From contig NC_013131.1 of assembly GCF_000024025.1 (NCBI RefSeq), positions 8,846,229 to 8,910,228 on the forward strand: 64,000 nucleotides of DNA, read 5' to 3'. This document shows positions 8,458-17,760 of this stretch, piece after piece. Made by a program: the position numbers and the translations under genes. The notes beneath the pieces are model-generated. The model made no database searches. It saw nothing but the letters and a program-made list of their open reading frames with translations, and was not told where the DNA came from. Source of the stretch: Catenulispora acidiphila DSM 44928 (GTDB lineage: Bacteria; Actinomycetota; Actinomycetes; Streptomycetales; Catenulisporaceae). How positions within the stretch are numbered: the first letter of the stretch is position 1; each line of letters begins with the position of its first letter.

Positions 8458-9474
8458 TCACAGCTCGACGGTCGTGCCCTTCGCGGCGGAGTCCAGGGCG
8501 GCCTCGGCGACCCGGACGACCTGGAGGCCCTGGCGCATGCTGACCACGCGGTCCCGGCCGCCGTCCACGTCCAGCACGGCGTCGCGGAACGCCTCGAGCT
8601 CGGTGCGCAGGGGTTCGGGCTTCGGGATGGCGAAGCGCACCATGTCGCCCTCGGATACTCCGCGGAAGGCTTGCATCGCCTCCCAGGTGGGGATCGTCGG
8701 CGCCGAGGCGTTCGCGTAGAACGTCAGGTCGGCGGTCAGCGTGTCGGCGACGAAGCAGCCCTTCTCGCCGGTGACGATCGTCACCCGCTCCTTCATCGGC
8801 GAGAGCCAGTTCACCAGGTGGTTGACCACGGTGCCGTCGGCCAGCCGGCCGGTCATCGCGATCAGGTCCTCGTGCTCGCGGCCCGAGCGGTAGGCGGTGT
8901 GCGCCGAGATCGAGGTGTAGGTCTGGCGGGTCACCCAGGCCGTGGAGTCGATGTCGTGGGTGGCCAGGTCCTTCACCACGCCGACGTCGGCGATCCGGTT
9001 CGGGAACGGGCCCTGGCGCCGGGTGACGACCTGGAAGACCTCGCCGAGCTCGCCGTGCTCCAGCCGCTTGCGCAGGTTCTGCAGCGAGGGGTTGAAGCGC
9101 TCGATGTGGCCGACCGCGCCGACCAGTCCGGCCCGCTCGAAGGTCTCGGTCAGCTGCGTCGCGGACTCCACATCCGGCGCTAAAGGCTTCTCGATCAGCG
9201 TGTGGACGCCGGCCTCGGCCAGCGCCAGCCCGGTCTCGGCGTGGAACACCGTCGGCACCGCGACCACGGCGAAGTCGATCCCGGCCGCGATCAGCTCCTC
9301 GACGCCGCCGAGCACCGGGCGGCCGTTGGCCGCGCCGTGCGCGTCGCCGCCGGGGTCGGCGACGGCGACCAGCTCCACGCCGTCCAGCGAACCCAGCACC
9401 CGCGCGTGGTGCCGGCCCATCATGCCCAGGCCGATCAGGCCCGCGCGCAGCTTCGTCCCGCTCGTCCCACTCAC
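8458..9474 (-). CDS. Gfo/Idh/MocA-type nucleotide-sugar oxidoreductase (WbpB-like)
   Basis: 338 residues. A Rossmann fold with GLIGLGMMGRHHARVL near the N terminus binds NAD(P). The family EKP motif is in TLIEKPLAPD and GHIERFNP fits the catalytic region. In Pseudomonas O-antigen synthesis WbpB oxidises C3 of UDP-GlcNAcA so that aminotransferase WbpE can add an amino group. Here the gene is the last of a tight trio: its GTG overlaps the aminotransferase stop by four bases, and that gene in turn overlaps the acetyltransferase. This B-E-D grouping is the main reason for the WbpB-like call; the substrate is inferred, not seen. Confidence 0.88.
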   Translation of the reverse strand: MSGTSGTKLRAGLIGLGMMGRHHARVLGSLDGVELVAVADPGGDAHGAANGRPVLGGVEELIAAGIDFAVVAVPTVFHAETGLALAEAGVHTLIEKPLAPDVESATQLTETFERAGLVGAVGHIERFNPSLQNLRKRLEHGELGEVFQVVTRRQGPFPNRIADVGVVKDLATHDIDSTAWVTRQTYTSISAHTAYRSGREHEDLIAMTGRLADGTVVNHLVNWLSPMKERVTIVTGEKGCFVADTLTADLTFYANASAPTIPTWEAMQAFRGVSEGDMVRFAIPKPEPLRTELEAFRDAVLDVDGGRDRVVSMRQGLQVVRVAEAALDSAAKGTTVEL

Positions 9475-10592
9475 AGCGCGTTCACCCCGGCCACGATCCG
9501 CTCCAGCTCGTCCTGCGCCAGGGTCGGCATCACCGGCAGCGAGAGCGCCTCGCGGGCCGCCTTCTCGGTCTCGGGCAGCTCGCCGGCGACGCGCGAGGCG
9601 ATGTCAGGACGCTGGAACGAGGGCAGGCGGTGGATCGGGATCGGGTAGTACATGCCGGTCCCGATGCCGCGCTCCTTCAGACGGTCGGCGAGGCCGTCGC
9701 GGCCGCCTTCGACCTCTTCGGTGACCCGGATCGTGTACTGGTGGTAGACGTGCTCAGCGCCCTCGGCGACCGGCGGGACGCCGACACCCCGCAGGTGCGC
9801 GTCGAAGTACCGGGCGTTCTCCTGGCGCTGCTTGGTCCAGCCGGCCAGCTTGGCCAGCTGCACGCGCCCGACGGCGGCGTGCACGCTGGAGAGCCGGTTG
9901 TTCAGGCCGATGACCTCGTTCTTGTACCGCTCCTCCATGCCCTGGTTGCGCAGCAGGCGAACCTGGCGCGCGACCTCGGCGTCGGGGGTGACCACGATGC
10001 CGCCCTCGATGGAGTGGATGTTCTTGGTCGGGTACAGGCTGATGCACGCGGCGTCGCCGAAGGTGCTGATCGCCTTGCCGTTCAGGCTCGCGCCGACGGC
10101 CTGCGCGGAGTCCTCGATGACCTTCAGGCCGTGCTTGCGCGCGATCTCCATGATCGGGCCCATCGCGGCCGGGTGGCCGTACAGGTGCACCGGCATGATC
10201 GCCACGGTCTTGGCGGTGATCGCGGCCTCGATCGCGGCCGGGTCGATGTTGAACGAGTCGCGCTCGATGTCCACGAACACCGGCACGGCGCCGACGATCG
10301 CCACCGAGTTGGCGGTCGCGGCGAAGGAGAACGAGGGCATGATCACCTCGTCGCCGGGCTTGACGCCCAGCGCCAGCACCGACAGGTGCAGCGCGGAGGT
10401 GCCGGAGTTCACGGCCACGCAGTGCAGGCCGTCGAGCAGCTGGGAGAACTCGTTCTCGAAGGCCTCGACCTCCGGGCCGGCGGCCACCTGGCCGGTCCGC
10501 ATGACGCGCACCACGGCCTCGATCTCATCCTCGCCGGTCACCGGTCGGGCCGGGGGAACGAAAGCCCCGGAGAAATTAGATGCCAGTGTCAC
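9471..10592 (-). CDS. DegT/DnrJ/EryC1-type PLP sugar aminotransferase (WbpE-like)
   Basis: 373 residues, the usual length of the family. The PLP lysine is Lys190 in ISLYPTKNIHSIEGG; GTSALHLS and EDSAQAVGA are the cofactor phosphate and ring-contact segments. These enzymes transaminate a keto nucleotide sugar. Between an oxidoreductase and a hexapeptide acetyltransferase, with GTGA overlaps on both sides, it fits WbpE, which makes the 3-amino group of a UDP-2,3-diamino uronic acid. The GTG at 10592 is set by the overlap with the upstream stop. Confidence 0.92.
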   Translation of the reverse strand: MTLASNFSGAFVPPARPVTGEDEIEAVVRVMRTGQVAAGPEVEAFENEFSQLLDGLHCVAVNSGTSALHLSVLALGVKPGDEVIMPSFSFAATANSVAIVGAVPVFVDIERDSFNIDPAAIEAAITAKTVAIMPVHLYGHPAAMGPIMEIARKHGLKVIEDSAQAVGASLNGKAISTFGDAACISLYPTKNIHSIEGGIVVTPDAEVARQVRLLRNQGMEERYKNEVIGLNNRLSSVHAAVGRVQLAKLAGWTKQRQENARYFDAHLRGVGVPPVAEGAEHVYHQYTIRVTEEVEGGRDGLADRLKERGIGTGMYYPIPIHRLPSFQRPDIASRVAGELPETEKAAREALSLPVMPTLAQDELERIVAGVNAL

Positions 10593-11209
10593 GCCTTCTC
10601 CTTCAACACACCGTCATTCTCGACGTACTCGGATCCGTCCTTGGGACAGACGAACAATCCGTCGCCGCGGTCCTCCAGCGGCTCGCCGGCCTTGCCGACC
10701 CAGCGGATCCGCTTGGCGGGGACACCCGCGACCAGAGCGAAGTCCGGGACATCCTTGCTCACCACGGAGCCGGCCGCGACCAGGGCCCAGCGGCCGACCG
10801 TCACCGGCGCGATGCACACCGAGCGGGCGCCGACCGAGGCGCCCTCGCGCAGGGTGACGCCGACCGGGGTCCAGTCGTGGGCGGACTTGGGAGTGCCGTC
10901 GGCGTTGATCGCGCGCGGGTAGTGGTCGTTGGTGAGCACCACCGCCGGGCCGATGAAGACGCCGGGCTCCAGCACCGCGGGCTCGTAGACCAGCGCGTGG
11001 TTCTGGATCTTGCAGTTGTCGCCGACCGGCACGTCCGGGCCGATGTACGCCCCGCGCCCGATCACCACGTTGCGGCCGACCCGCGCGCCCTCGCGCACCT
11101 GGGCCAGATGCCAGACGCTGGTGCCCTCGCCGATCTCGGCGCGGTCGTCCACGTCGGCGCTGGGCAGGATTCGCACGCCTTCCCGGCTACCCTGCTTCTG
11201 TTCAGTCAC
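10589..11209 (-). CDS. Hexapeptide-repeat N-acetyltransferase (WbpD-like)
   Basis: 206 residues from the GTG at 11209; a longer frame to 11422 runs through antisense of the preceding gene and was not used. The left-handed beta-helix is visible as repeated hexapeptides (VRILPSADVDDRAEIGEGT, VGRNVVIGRGAYIG, VGDNCKIQNHALV). An extended loop contains NDHYPRAIN. The C terminus has VPAKRIRWVGK and a FVCPKDG tail seen in sugar acetyltransferases of this group. It probably acetylates the 3-amino group of a UDP-linked uronic acid using acetyl-CoA. First gene of the trio. Confidence 0.9.
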   Translation of the reverse strand: MTEQKQGSREGVRILPSADVDDRAEIGEGTSVWHLAQVREGARVGRNVVIGRGAYIGPDVPVGDNCKIQNHALVYEPAVLEPGVFIGPAVVLTNDHYPRAINADGTPKSAHDWTPVGVTLREGASVGARSVCIAPVTVGRWALVAAGSVVSKDVPDFALVAGVPAKRIRWVGKAGEPLEDRGDGLFVCPKDGSEYVENDGVLKEKA

Positions 11210-11292
11210 TCTCGGTTCTCCGGGGATCGATCGCGCGGCGCCGGGTCGCGGCCCGCTGGACCGTGGGCACGGCGGCCCACCTTGGTTGGAGC

Positions 11293-12399
11293 TCAGTGCT
11301 GGACCAGCCCGCGGATCTGCTCCGCGAGCGTGTCGTACGGCGAGGCGCCGGTGAGGTGTTCCGCGGCCCACTTGCGGGCGTTGCGGCGCGCCTTCTCGAG
11401 CTCGTCGTAGTCCTCGGACCACCGCCGCAGCGTAGCCGACGCGGCGGCGGGGTCCGCCACCACCTCGCCCGCGCCGGAGGCGGTGACCAGTTCAGCCATC
11501 CGCGGCAGCGGCGTGGCCACCACGGCCAGCCCGACGGCCAGGTACTCGTACAGCTTGCTGGGCACCGCCTCGCGGAAGGCCGGGGTGTCGTCCAGGAGCA
11601 CGAGCCCGGCCCACGCGCCGTCGGCGACGGCCCAGGCCTTCTGAGGGTCCAGACGCCCGTGGAACCTGATCCGGTTGCGCACCTGCTCGCTGGAGGTCGC
11701 GTGCCAGGTGTCCAGCCAGGCCTGGTCCCCCGGCTGCACCGGGCCGACCACGTCGAGCTCCCAGGTGTAGGTCCCCTCGACCGCGGCCAGCATCGCCTGC
11801 AGGCCGCGCGAGCGCCGCACGTCGCCGATGTAGACGGCGCGCGGGGTGGCGGTGTCGGGGTCGCCGGGCTGCGGCAGGAAGGAGAAGTCCGGGAGGTTCT
11901 TCACCACGAGGCGCCGGCGGCCCTTCATCGGCGGCACGTGGTCGTCGGCGACGACGGTGATGTTCGCGCGCTTGGTCCAGAACGTGCAGATCCGGACCGC
12001 GAAGGTGGCGGCGCTCTTCTTCCACGAGGCGCGGGCCCAGGCGCGGTCCTTGAGCAGCTTCAGGTAGTCCTCGTGCACGTCGGCCACGACCTTGCGGCCC
12101 TTGAACCAGCGGGCCAGCGTGGCGCCGGGCACCATGTCCGGGTCGACGGTGAGCAGGACCTTGCCGCGCGCCTTGAACGGCAGCGTCAGGTCGGCTTTGA
12201 GGCGCTTCTTGGCCGAGCGGGCGCCCAGGGTGCGCACCGCGCAGTCGGCCGGGCCGGCCTCGGGCGCGCCGAGGCCGACCACCTCGACGGCCAGTCCGGC
12301 GCGGCGCAGCGCGGCGGCCAGGCGGTGCAGCCGCGCGTCCGCGACGTCGTGCCCGCCGGTGATGATCGAGACGTCGATACTGCTGCGATCGGAGGACAT
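11293..12399 (-). CDS. Family 4 glycosyltransferase
   Basis: 368 residues, GT-B fold. The N-terminal domain carries VVADVHEDYLKLLK, and the donor domain begins near PRAVYIGDVRRSRGL. The typical LYEYLAVGLAVVATPLPRM segment is the region of the family's EX7E donor-site motif. It probably extends a surface glycan chain. The ATG at 12399 is seven bases downstream of the stop of the ABC ATPase gene, so it belongs to the exporter transcript. The 83-base gap to the acetyltransferase gene has no convincing terminator. Confidence 0.87.
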   Translation of the reverse strand: MSSDRSSIDVSIITGGHDVADARLHRLAAALRRAGLAVEVVGLGAPEAGPADCAVRTLGARSAKKRLKADLTLPFKARGKVLLTVDPDMVPGATLARWFKGRKVVADVHEDYLKLLKDRAWARASWKKSAATFAVRICTFWTKRANITVVADDHVPPMKGRRRLVVKNLPDFSFLPQPGDPDTATPRAVYIGDVRRSRGLQAMLAAVEGTYTWELDVVGPVQPGDQAWLDTWHATSSEQVRNRIRFHGRLDPQKAWAVADGAWAGLVLLDDTPAFREAVPSKLYEYLAVGLAVVATPLPRMAELVTASGAGEVVADPAAASATLRRWSEDYDELEKARRNARKWAAEHLTGASPYDTLAEQIRGLVQH

Positions 12400-12406
12400 G
12401 CCTTGC

Positions 12407-13402
12407 TCAGACGTCCTCTCCGATGGCCTTCTGCAGCGCTTCCTTGGTCTTCTCGGCCTTGGCCGCGAGCGCCTGGTCCTCCTGGGCCTCCTTGGCCTCG
12501 GCGGCGGCCTTCTTGCGGTCCGCGTCCTCGCGGTCCTTGCGCTGCTTCTCGATGTAGGCGTCGATGACCTCGTCCGGGTCGCCGCTCTGCACCAGGTTGC
12601 CGTGGTCCAGCCAGATGCAGCGGTTGGACATGTGCCGCACGGTCTCCAGACCGTGCGAGACCAGCACGATGGTGCGGGCGTTCTCGCACAGCTCCAGCAT
12701 CTTCTCGGTGGCGCGCTCCTTGAAGCGCGCGTCGCCGGCGGACAGGGCCTCGTCCACGAGCAGGATGTCCGGGTCCATGTGCACGCCGACCGCGAAGGCC
12801 ACGCGGGCGTACATGCCCGAGGAATACGTCTTCATCGCCCGGTCGATCGCGCCCTCCGAGAGCGTGTCGAGATCGGCGAAGTCGATGATCGCGTTCTCCT
12901 TCTCGCGGATCTGGTCCTTGGACCAGCCCTGCGCCAGCCCGCCCAGGACGATGTTCTCCCGGCCGGTGAGGTTCTGGTTGAAGCCGACGCCGAGCGCCAG
13001 CAGCGTGGAGACCCGGCCGCGCACCTCGACCCGGCCCTGCGTCGGGGGCAGGATCCCGGACAGCGCGCGCAGCAGCGTGGACTTCCCGGCGCCGTTGTGG
13101 CCGATGACGCCCAGCACGGTGCCGTGCGGCACCTCGAAGGAGACGCCGTTCACCGCCTTGATGACCTTCGCCTCGACCTTCTGGCGCTTGGCCTTGCGGA
13201 TCAGCGCGGCCTTCAGCGTCGGGTTGGCCTCGGCCTTGGTGCGGTAGTACAGGTGGAGATCCTCGACCTTGATGGCCAGGCGCTTCTCCATCTGCTTCTC
13301 GACGAGTTTGGCAGCGGGCTGCGCGGCCGGAGCCGCGGTGGCTTCGGCTGCCGCCGCGGTCTCGACGGTCTCGACGGTTTCAGAGGCGGACAGCGAACTC
13401 AC
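12407..13402 (-). CDS. ABC exporter ATPase for surface polysaccharide (Wzt/TagH-type)
   Basis: 331 residues. Walker A GHNGAGKST is at residues 101-109, the signature YSSGM near 193-197 and Walker B ILLVDEA near 213-219, followed by the switch His in LVSHG. The first 35 residues are Ala/Thr-rich and the last 40 form a charged Lys/Glu/Ala helix, probably a coiled coil. It powers export of lipid-linked polysaccharide or teichoic-acid-like polymer with the permease encoded just upstream; the two genes overlap by 23 bases. The ATG at 13402 is supported by that coupling, though a start nearer residue 38 is possible. Confidence 0.92.
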   Translation of the reverse strand: MSSLSASETVETVETAAAAEATAAPAAQPAAKLVEKQMEKRLAIKVEDLHLYYRTKAEANPTLKAALIRKAKRQKVEAKVIKAVNGVSFEVPHGTVLGVIGHNGAGKSTLLRALSGILPPTQGRVEVRGRVSTLLALGVGFNQNLTGRENIVLGGLAQGWSKDQIREKENAIIDFADLDTLSEGAIDRAMKTYSSGMYARVAFAVGVHMDPDILLVDEALSAGDARFKERATEKMLELCENARTIVLVSHGLETVRHMSNRCIWLDHGNLVQSGDPDEVIDAYIEKQRKDREDADRKKAAAEAKEAQEDQALAAKAEKTKEALQKAIGEDV

Positions 13403-14369
13403 GCTCCCTCGACATGAAGTACCAGGCGCCGATGACCAGCGCGATCACGGCACACACTGCGCCGACAGCGATCTCTGTCAGCTGGGGAGCGTAGGACGCC
13501 CCCTTGGCGAAGGGATGTGCGCCGTTGCCGACCAGCACCGTGTTCCACGAGTTGATGATCGGCGAGAACGGATCCCACCGGTAGACACCGAGAATCCAGT
13601 GGGGCAGCGCGGTGTGGCCCGTGGCGTCCGGAATCGTCTTGGACTTGATATAGCTCAGGCTGAACAGCACCGGCGTGATGTACATCCAGATGCGCAGCAC
13701 ATAGGGCAGCAGCGTCGACATGTCCCGGAAGTACAGGGTCACCGCGGCGAACAACAGCCCGAGGCCGAAGCTGAAGATGGTCTGGATCAAGAAGATCGGG
13801 ATCACCCAGAGGATGTTCACCGTGACACTGTGGTGCACTCCCACATAGAACAACGCGTAGACCAACAGCGTCGGGAAGTACGTCAGCATCGCCGTGAACG
13901 TCGTCGACATCGGCAGCAGGATCTTCGGGAACGACATGTTGATGATCATCTTGCCGCCGCCGGTGATCGAGCTGGCGGCGAACTGGATGACGTTGCGCGT
14001 GTAGAAGAACGCGAACAAACCGGTCAACAGTCCGACGAAGTGATCCATCGCGCTCGCGCCGGCACCCCCGGCGCCGCCGAGGACGGTCGTCAGCAGGAAG
14101 TACACCAGCGCCAGCAGCATCGGGTTCAGCACCAGCCAGAACTGGCCGAAGAAGCTGTCGAAATGCTGGCCCTTCAACGTCGAGGACGCCATGTGGGTGG
14201 CGAACTGACGCCGGGCCCACACGTCCCGGAAATACGGGCCCAACTTGGGCAGCGCGTATCGGTAGGGCTCGAAGACGTGAACCTGCTCGGCCGGGCGCGG
14301 GGGTTCGGGGGTCCTCGTCCGGGTCTCCTCCACGGATCCCGTCTCACTGGTGGCGGTTGCCACGCTCAC
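13380..14369 (-). CDS. ABC-2 type polysaccharide export permease (Wzm/TagG-type)
   Basis: 329 residues with six predicted membrane helices after a 60-residue cytoplasmic N terminus. ATHMASSTLKGQHFDSFFG and FGQFWLVLNPMLLALVYF match the start of ABC-2 permeases of the TagG/Wzm group. It forms the channel for the ATPase encoded downstream. With no Wzx/Wzy-type genes visible, assembly of the glycan is probably ABC-transporter dependent: the chain would be finished in the cytoplasm and then exported. First gene of the exporter transcript; the 109-base gap upstream contains the repeated tail of the preceding gene. Confidence 0.92.
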   Translation of the reverse strand: MSVATATSETGSVEETRTRTPEPPRPAEQVHVFEPYRYALPKLGPYFRDVWARRQFATHMASSTLKGQHFDSFFGQFWLVLNPMLLALVYFLLTTVLGGAGGAGASAMDHFVGLLTGLFAFFYTRNVIQFAASSITGGGKMIINMSFPKILLPMSTTFTAMLTYFPTLLVYALFYVGVHHSVTVNILWVIPIFLIQTIFSFGLGLLFAAVTLYFRDMSTLLPYVLRIWMYITPVLFSLSYIKSKTIPDATGHTALPHWILGVYRWDPFSPIINSWNTVLVGNGAHPFAKGASYAPQLTEIAVGAVCAVIALVIGAWYFMSREREFAVRL

Positions 14370-14443
14370 ACTCCACTTGCTTTAGGTCGCGCCTGAATGG
14401 GGGTCAGGGTCGTGCTGTAGATCGGTCACAGTATCGGGCAACG

Positions 14444-14488
14444 CTATGCGGTCCGCCGAATGTCCCCGTGAATACACCCTATGCGGTC
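14444..14488 (-). repeat. Duplicated gene tail (10-mer, 35 bp apart)
   Basis: The plus-strand 10-mer CTATGCGGTC occurs at 14479-14488 and 14444-14453. Read on the minus strand it is GACCGCATAG, the last codons and TAG stop of the glycosyltransferase ending at 14479. One of several places in this window where a gene tail plus stop reappears just downstream. Confidence 0.6.
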
Positions 14489-16002
14489 GGCTCGCTCGTC
14501 TCGCCGAACGCTCGGACCCCCGTCCGCGGTTCCGGCTCGGTGCCGAGCAGCCGTGCGTACACCCCGCCCAGTACCTCGGCCTGGCCCTCCCAGGAGTTGG
14601 CCGCCAGCAGGTCGTCAGTGTAGCGGGACGCGTAGGCGGGCCGATCGGCGAGAACCTTGGCGACGGCCTGAGCGTACTCGTGGGCGTCCTCGGCGGTGAA
14701 GACCTCGCCGTTGCCCAGGTCCCGGGTGAAGTCCGCCATCGCCTGGACGTCGGAGACCACGATCGGCAGCTTGGCGTGCATGTACTCGTAGTACTTCGTG
14801 ATCAGCGCCACCTCGTGGTTCGGGGTGTGCAGGATCGGGATCACGCCGATGTCGGCGGAGGCCAGGTACTGCGGGACCAGGTGCGGCGCCACGTAGCCGA
14901 CCATGTGCAGCCGGTCGTCCACGCCGAGGCCCTCCGCCTGCTTCCGCAGCGCGCGGGTGAACTCGGTGTCGGCGCCGCGGACCACCGCGACGTGCACGTC
15001 CGGCAGCTCCGGCAGGCCGGCGACCATGGTCGCGATGCCGCGCATCGGCGAGACCGCGCCGGAGTAGACCAGCAGCGGGACGTCGTCGGCCAGGCCGCAG
15101 GCCTTGCGCAGGCTCGGCGCCTCCTTGGAGTCTGCAGAGTTCGCCGTGTCTGCAGAGTTCGCCGTGTCCGCAGAGTCCGTATCGCCCGACTCGTCACGTT
15201 CGTCGCCGGGCACGTGCAGCATCGGCGCGTTCGCCACGACCTCGGGCGTCTCGGTGAGGTGGTAGCGCTCCTGCAGCCACTGCGCGAGCAGCGGGGAGAC
15301 GGTGATCACCGCGTCGGCCTTGCGGACGTACTCGCCTTCCAGGCCGACGTAGGCCAGCCGCCGTTGCTCCGGCATGGAGACGCCGGCCACGAACTCGTGG
15401 GCGTCGTAGAGCACCTTCGGCCGCTTGCCCTTGCGGCCCAGCTTCTCGGCCACCCGCACGGCGATGCCGGGGGTGTGCATGTCGTGCGCGTGGATCAGGT
15501 CCGGCTCGAACTCCTCGATCAGCGCCGACCAGCTGGACTCCAGCCACAGCAGGTGGCGGGCCGTGCGCCGCCAGTCGCCGTCCCGGAAGTAGACCTTCCA
15601 GAGCATCTCCTTGGCGCGGTGCTTCATGCTGCCGTCGCCGGTGCCGGGCTCCTTGATCCGCTGCACGATGCGGCGCCGCGCCTTGTAGTCCAGCGACGAG
15701 GCGAACGACAGCGCCCGGAACGGCATCAGCCGCAGGCTCGGCGACCCGCCGTCCTTCAGCGGCCACTGCGCGATCTGCCACTTGTTGTGCAGTCCGGTGC
15801 GCACGACCTGCGCCGCGCCGATGTAGGCCGGGTCCGAGGGACGCCCCTTGCGGTTCGGTTCGTACCCGAGCAGGAGGACGTCGTAGCCGGCCTCCGCGGC
15901 GCTGTAGGCGGCTTTCTGCACCCGCGAGTCCAGGCGCACGTCGTTGGCGACGAGCATCGCCACGCGTGGGCGCCGAGCACTGGGGCGGCGGTCGTTTGTC
16001 AC
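14479..16002 (-). CDS. Family 4 glycosyltransferase with in-frame repeat linker
   Basis: 507 residues. It starts with RRPRVAMLVANDVRLDSRVQ, shared with the GT4 genes ending at 22356 and 25664, so these three are paralogues. HAHDMHTPG and LYDAHEFVAG lie in the N-terminal domain; VYSGAVSPMRG opens the donor domain; ITKYYEYMHAKLPIVVSDV is the donor-site segment. Between the domains is a Ser/Ala/Asp/Thr stretch encoded by three 18-bp repeats (15131-15184), an in-frame expansion of the linker. Probably adds a sugar during chain assembly. Upstream lies the PMT-like gene, 67 bases away. Confidence 0.88.
   Translation of the reverse strand: MTNDRRPSARRPRVAMLVANDVRLDSRVQKAAYSAAEAGYDVLLLGYEPNRKGRPSDPAYIGAAQVVRTGLHNKWQIAQWPLKDGGSPSLRLMPFRALSFASSLDYKARRRIVQRIKEPGTGDGSMKHRAKEMLWKVYFRDGDWRRTARHLLWLESSWSALIEEFEPDLIHAHDMHTPGIAVRVAEKLGRKGKRPKVLYDAHEFVAGVSMPEQRRLAYVGLEGEYVRKADAVITVSPLLAQWLQERYHLTETPEVVANAPMLHVPGDERDESGDTDSADTANSADTANSADSKEAPSLRKACGLADDVPLLVYSGAVSPMRGIATMVAGLPELPDVHVAVVRGADTEFTRALRKQAEGLGVDDRLHMVGYVAPHLVPQYLASADIGVIPILHTPNHEVALITKYYEYMHAKLPIVVSDVQAMADFTRDLGNGEVFTAEDAHEYAQAVAKVLADRPAYASRYTDDLLAANSWEGQAEVLGGVYARLLGTEPEPRTGVRAFGETSEPTA
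15131..15184 (-). repeat. 18-bp in-frame repeats inside a glycosyltransferase gene
   Basis: Three tandem 18-bp units (plus-strand TCTGCAGAGTTCGCCGTG twice, then a diverged copy) encode SADTAN-like hexapeptides in the interdomain linker of the GT4 gene 14479-16002. The unit is a multiple of three, so the frame is kept. Confidence 0.85.
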
Positions 16003-16069
16003 ATGGGAATGCTAGTGGGATCGCGCCCCGGGGCGGGAAAGCCGCCACCGTTCCCGACGGATGAGCCGG

Positions 16070-17593
16070 CTACCTGGGCCCTTGCCGGACCGGCTCCGAC
16101 GTCCCGCGCGGCACGTAGACCGCGATCCACGAGCCGGCTGTGAATCGTGCTGCAAGTCGGTAACGGCTCATGAGCGCGCGGTACGCCGCCGCCTCGTGCG
16201 GATGGTGCGCGGCGTCGGAGAGGAACCGGCCGGCGGCGTGCTCGGTCAGGATGAGCGCCCGCGCCTGGACGGCCGGCTTGTCGGCCGCGAAGGTCAGCGG
16301 CACCAGGTGGTAGCGCGCCGGGTCCAGCCAGGGACCGTAGCTCTCGACCGCGACCGGCTCGTGCCCGGGGACGTGCCGGGCGACCCACGCGGCGGCCTGC
16401 ACGCGGGAGTGCTCGTCGAGCTGCGGGTAGAGCCGGACGGCGGAGGCCAGCGGGAGGAACGCGGCGGCGACGGTGATCGCGGCGACCGCCCTGCGGCGCG
16501 TCTGCGGGAAGACGGCCGGGACCGCCACCCCGGCGAGGACGGCGAGCGCCGGGGTCAGCGGGACGAGATTGCGGTCGAACCGCACTGTCATCACCGCCAG
16601 GAGAACGAACTGGGGAATCGCATAGGCGAACGCGACGATCAACGTTCTGCGAATGAGACCGGCGGTCCGGAAGATCGCGACGCCCGCCACCGCGACGGCG
16701 TCCAGCAGCAATGGTTGATCGCGGAAGAGCGCACTCAGGTAGTAGCCGGGCGCACCGCCCTGCGCACCGACATGGCCGCCTTGATAATGAACGGCTTCCG
16801 CTCTCAGTCCGTCGAGAACGGAGATGGGATGCATGATGATCCCCGGTGTGGTCAGCGCGAACACGGCCGCCGCGACGGCGGCCACTCCGGCGATGCTGAT
16901 CACTCGTCTGCGGCGCTCGGGACTCAATACATAGGCGACAAGTACGGGAAGGACTGCGGCGGCAAGGTATTTGGCGCCTAATGCGATCCCCACTCCGAGT
17001 CCGCAGAGGAGTTCCGCATAGCGTGCGCCACGAAGAACCCGGGTCGCGCCATACAAGGTAAGCGCTACAGCCAGACCCGCATATACATCGGGCGTCGCGT
17101 AGGCACTGTTGGCTGCCGCCAATGGGGAAACCGCCACGGTGATCGCGGCGACCGCAGCCGCGCCCCGGCTCCAGCGCTCCGAAAGTTCTGACGCCTTAAG
17201 CACTTCCCGCACTACGGCCCACACCAGGAGGCACGTAGCCACTGATGCTGCGACCCCCACAAGCCGGATCGCCACGATGAAGGCGCGGGAGTCCGTGTGC
17301 GCCACTCCGAGGTTCTCGATCCGCATCGCTCCGTGTGCCGGTACGTGGATCCCCACTGCACGGAACGCCGTCGTCATCCCGACGATCACTTCGTAGAGGA
17401 AGCCGGGATAGCGGTAGGCGTGCGCGTCCAACGTCCCGTCGGATGCCATCCGCAGACCGACGGAGATGTTCAGCGGCTCGTCCGAGTTCCCGACTCCCGG
17501 CAGTGCCGCCATCACCAGCGGAACCCGCAACGCCAGAGCGAGTGCGGCCACCGCCGCCGCCAGGGGATCGATCCTCCGCAACGCCATTCGCAT
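16070..17593 (-). CDS. PMT/ArnT-like GT-C membrane glycosyltransferase
   Basis: 507 residues with about ten to twelve hydrophobic helices and a soluble C-terminal part. The first loop has GNSDEPLNISVGLRM, where the acidic DE pair fits the catalytic position of GT39/GT83 enzymes; YRYPGFLYEV and a later HYQGGHVGAQGG loop are also typical. Such enzymes move a sugar from a polyprenyl phosphate to an acceptor outside the membrane. The stretch 16.6-17.35 kb is visibly less GC-rich than its neighbours, suggesting transfer or relaxed composition. The donor could be the product of the GT2 at 7369-8289, which is inference. Confidence 0.78.
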   Translation of the reverse strand: MRMALRRIDPLAAAVAALALALRVPLVMAALPGVGNSDEPLNISVGLRMASDGTLDAHAYRYPGFLYEVIVGMTTAFRAVGIHVPAHGAMRIENLGVAHTDSRAFIVAIRLVGVAASVATCLLVWAVVREVLKASELSERWSRGAAAVAAITVAVSPLAAANSAYATPDVYAGLAVALTLYGATRVLRGARYAELLCGLGVGIALGAKYLAAAVLPVLVAYVLSPERRRRVISIAGVAAVAAAVFALTTPGIIMHPISVLDGLRAEAVHYQGGHVGAQGGAPGYYLSALFRDQPLLLDAVAVAGVAIFRTAGLIRRTLIVAFAYAIPQFVLLAVMTVRFDRNLVPLTPALAVLAGVAVPAVFPQTRRRAVAAITVAAAFLPLASAVRLYPQLDEHSRVQAAAWVARHVPGHEPVAVESYGPWLDPARYHLVPLTFAADKPAVQARALILTEHAAGRFLSDAAHHPHEAAAYRALMSRYRLAARFTAGSWIAVYVPRGTSEPVRQGPR

Positions 17594-17663
17594 GGCGGGT
17601 CAACGATCGGCCGTTCCGGTCGGAAACGCTCCAGTACGGCAGATGCATCGCAAAACATATAAA

Positions 17664-17702
17664 GAGGTGTGCCCCGCCGAAAGTTTCAGCAGGACACACC
17701 TC
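17664..17702 (-). terminator. Imperfect hairpin terminator
   Basis: GAGGTGTG pairs with CACACCTC, and the inner arms CCCGCCGAAA and TTTCAGCAGG extend the stem with three mismatches and a tiny loop. It sits 59 bases past the end of the 122-residue gene (17761) and before the start of the PMT-like gene (17593). It therefore probably ends the small peptide operon. The region is AT-richer than average (CAAAACATATAAAG just before it). Confidence 0.65.
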
Positions 17703-17760
17703 GCACAGCTCGCACTCCGGCGGCCGGCCGAGTGGGGCGCCCGGCAGGATGAGGAAGTGG

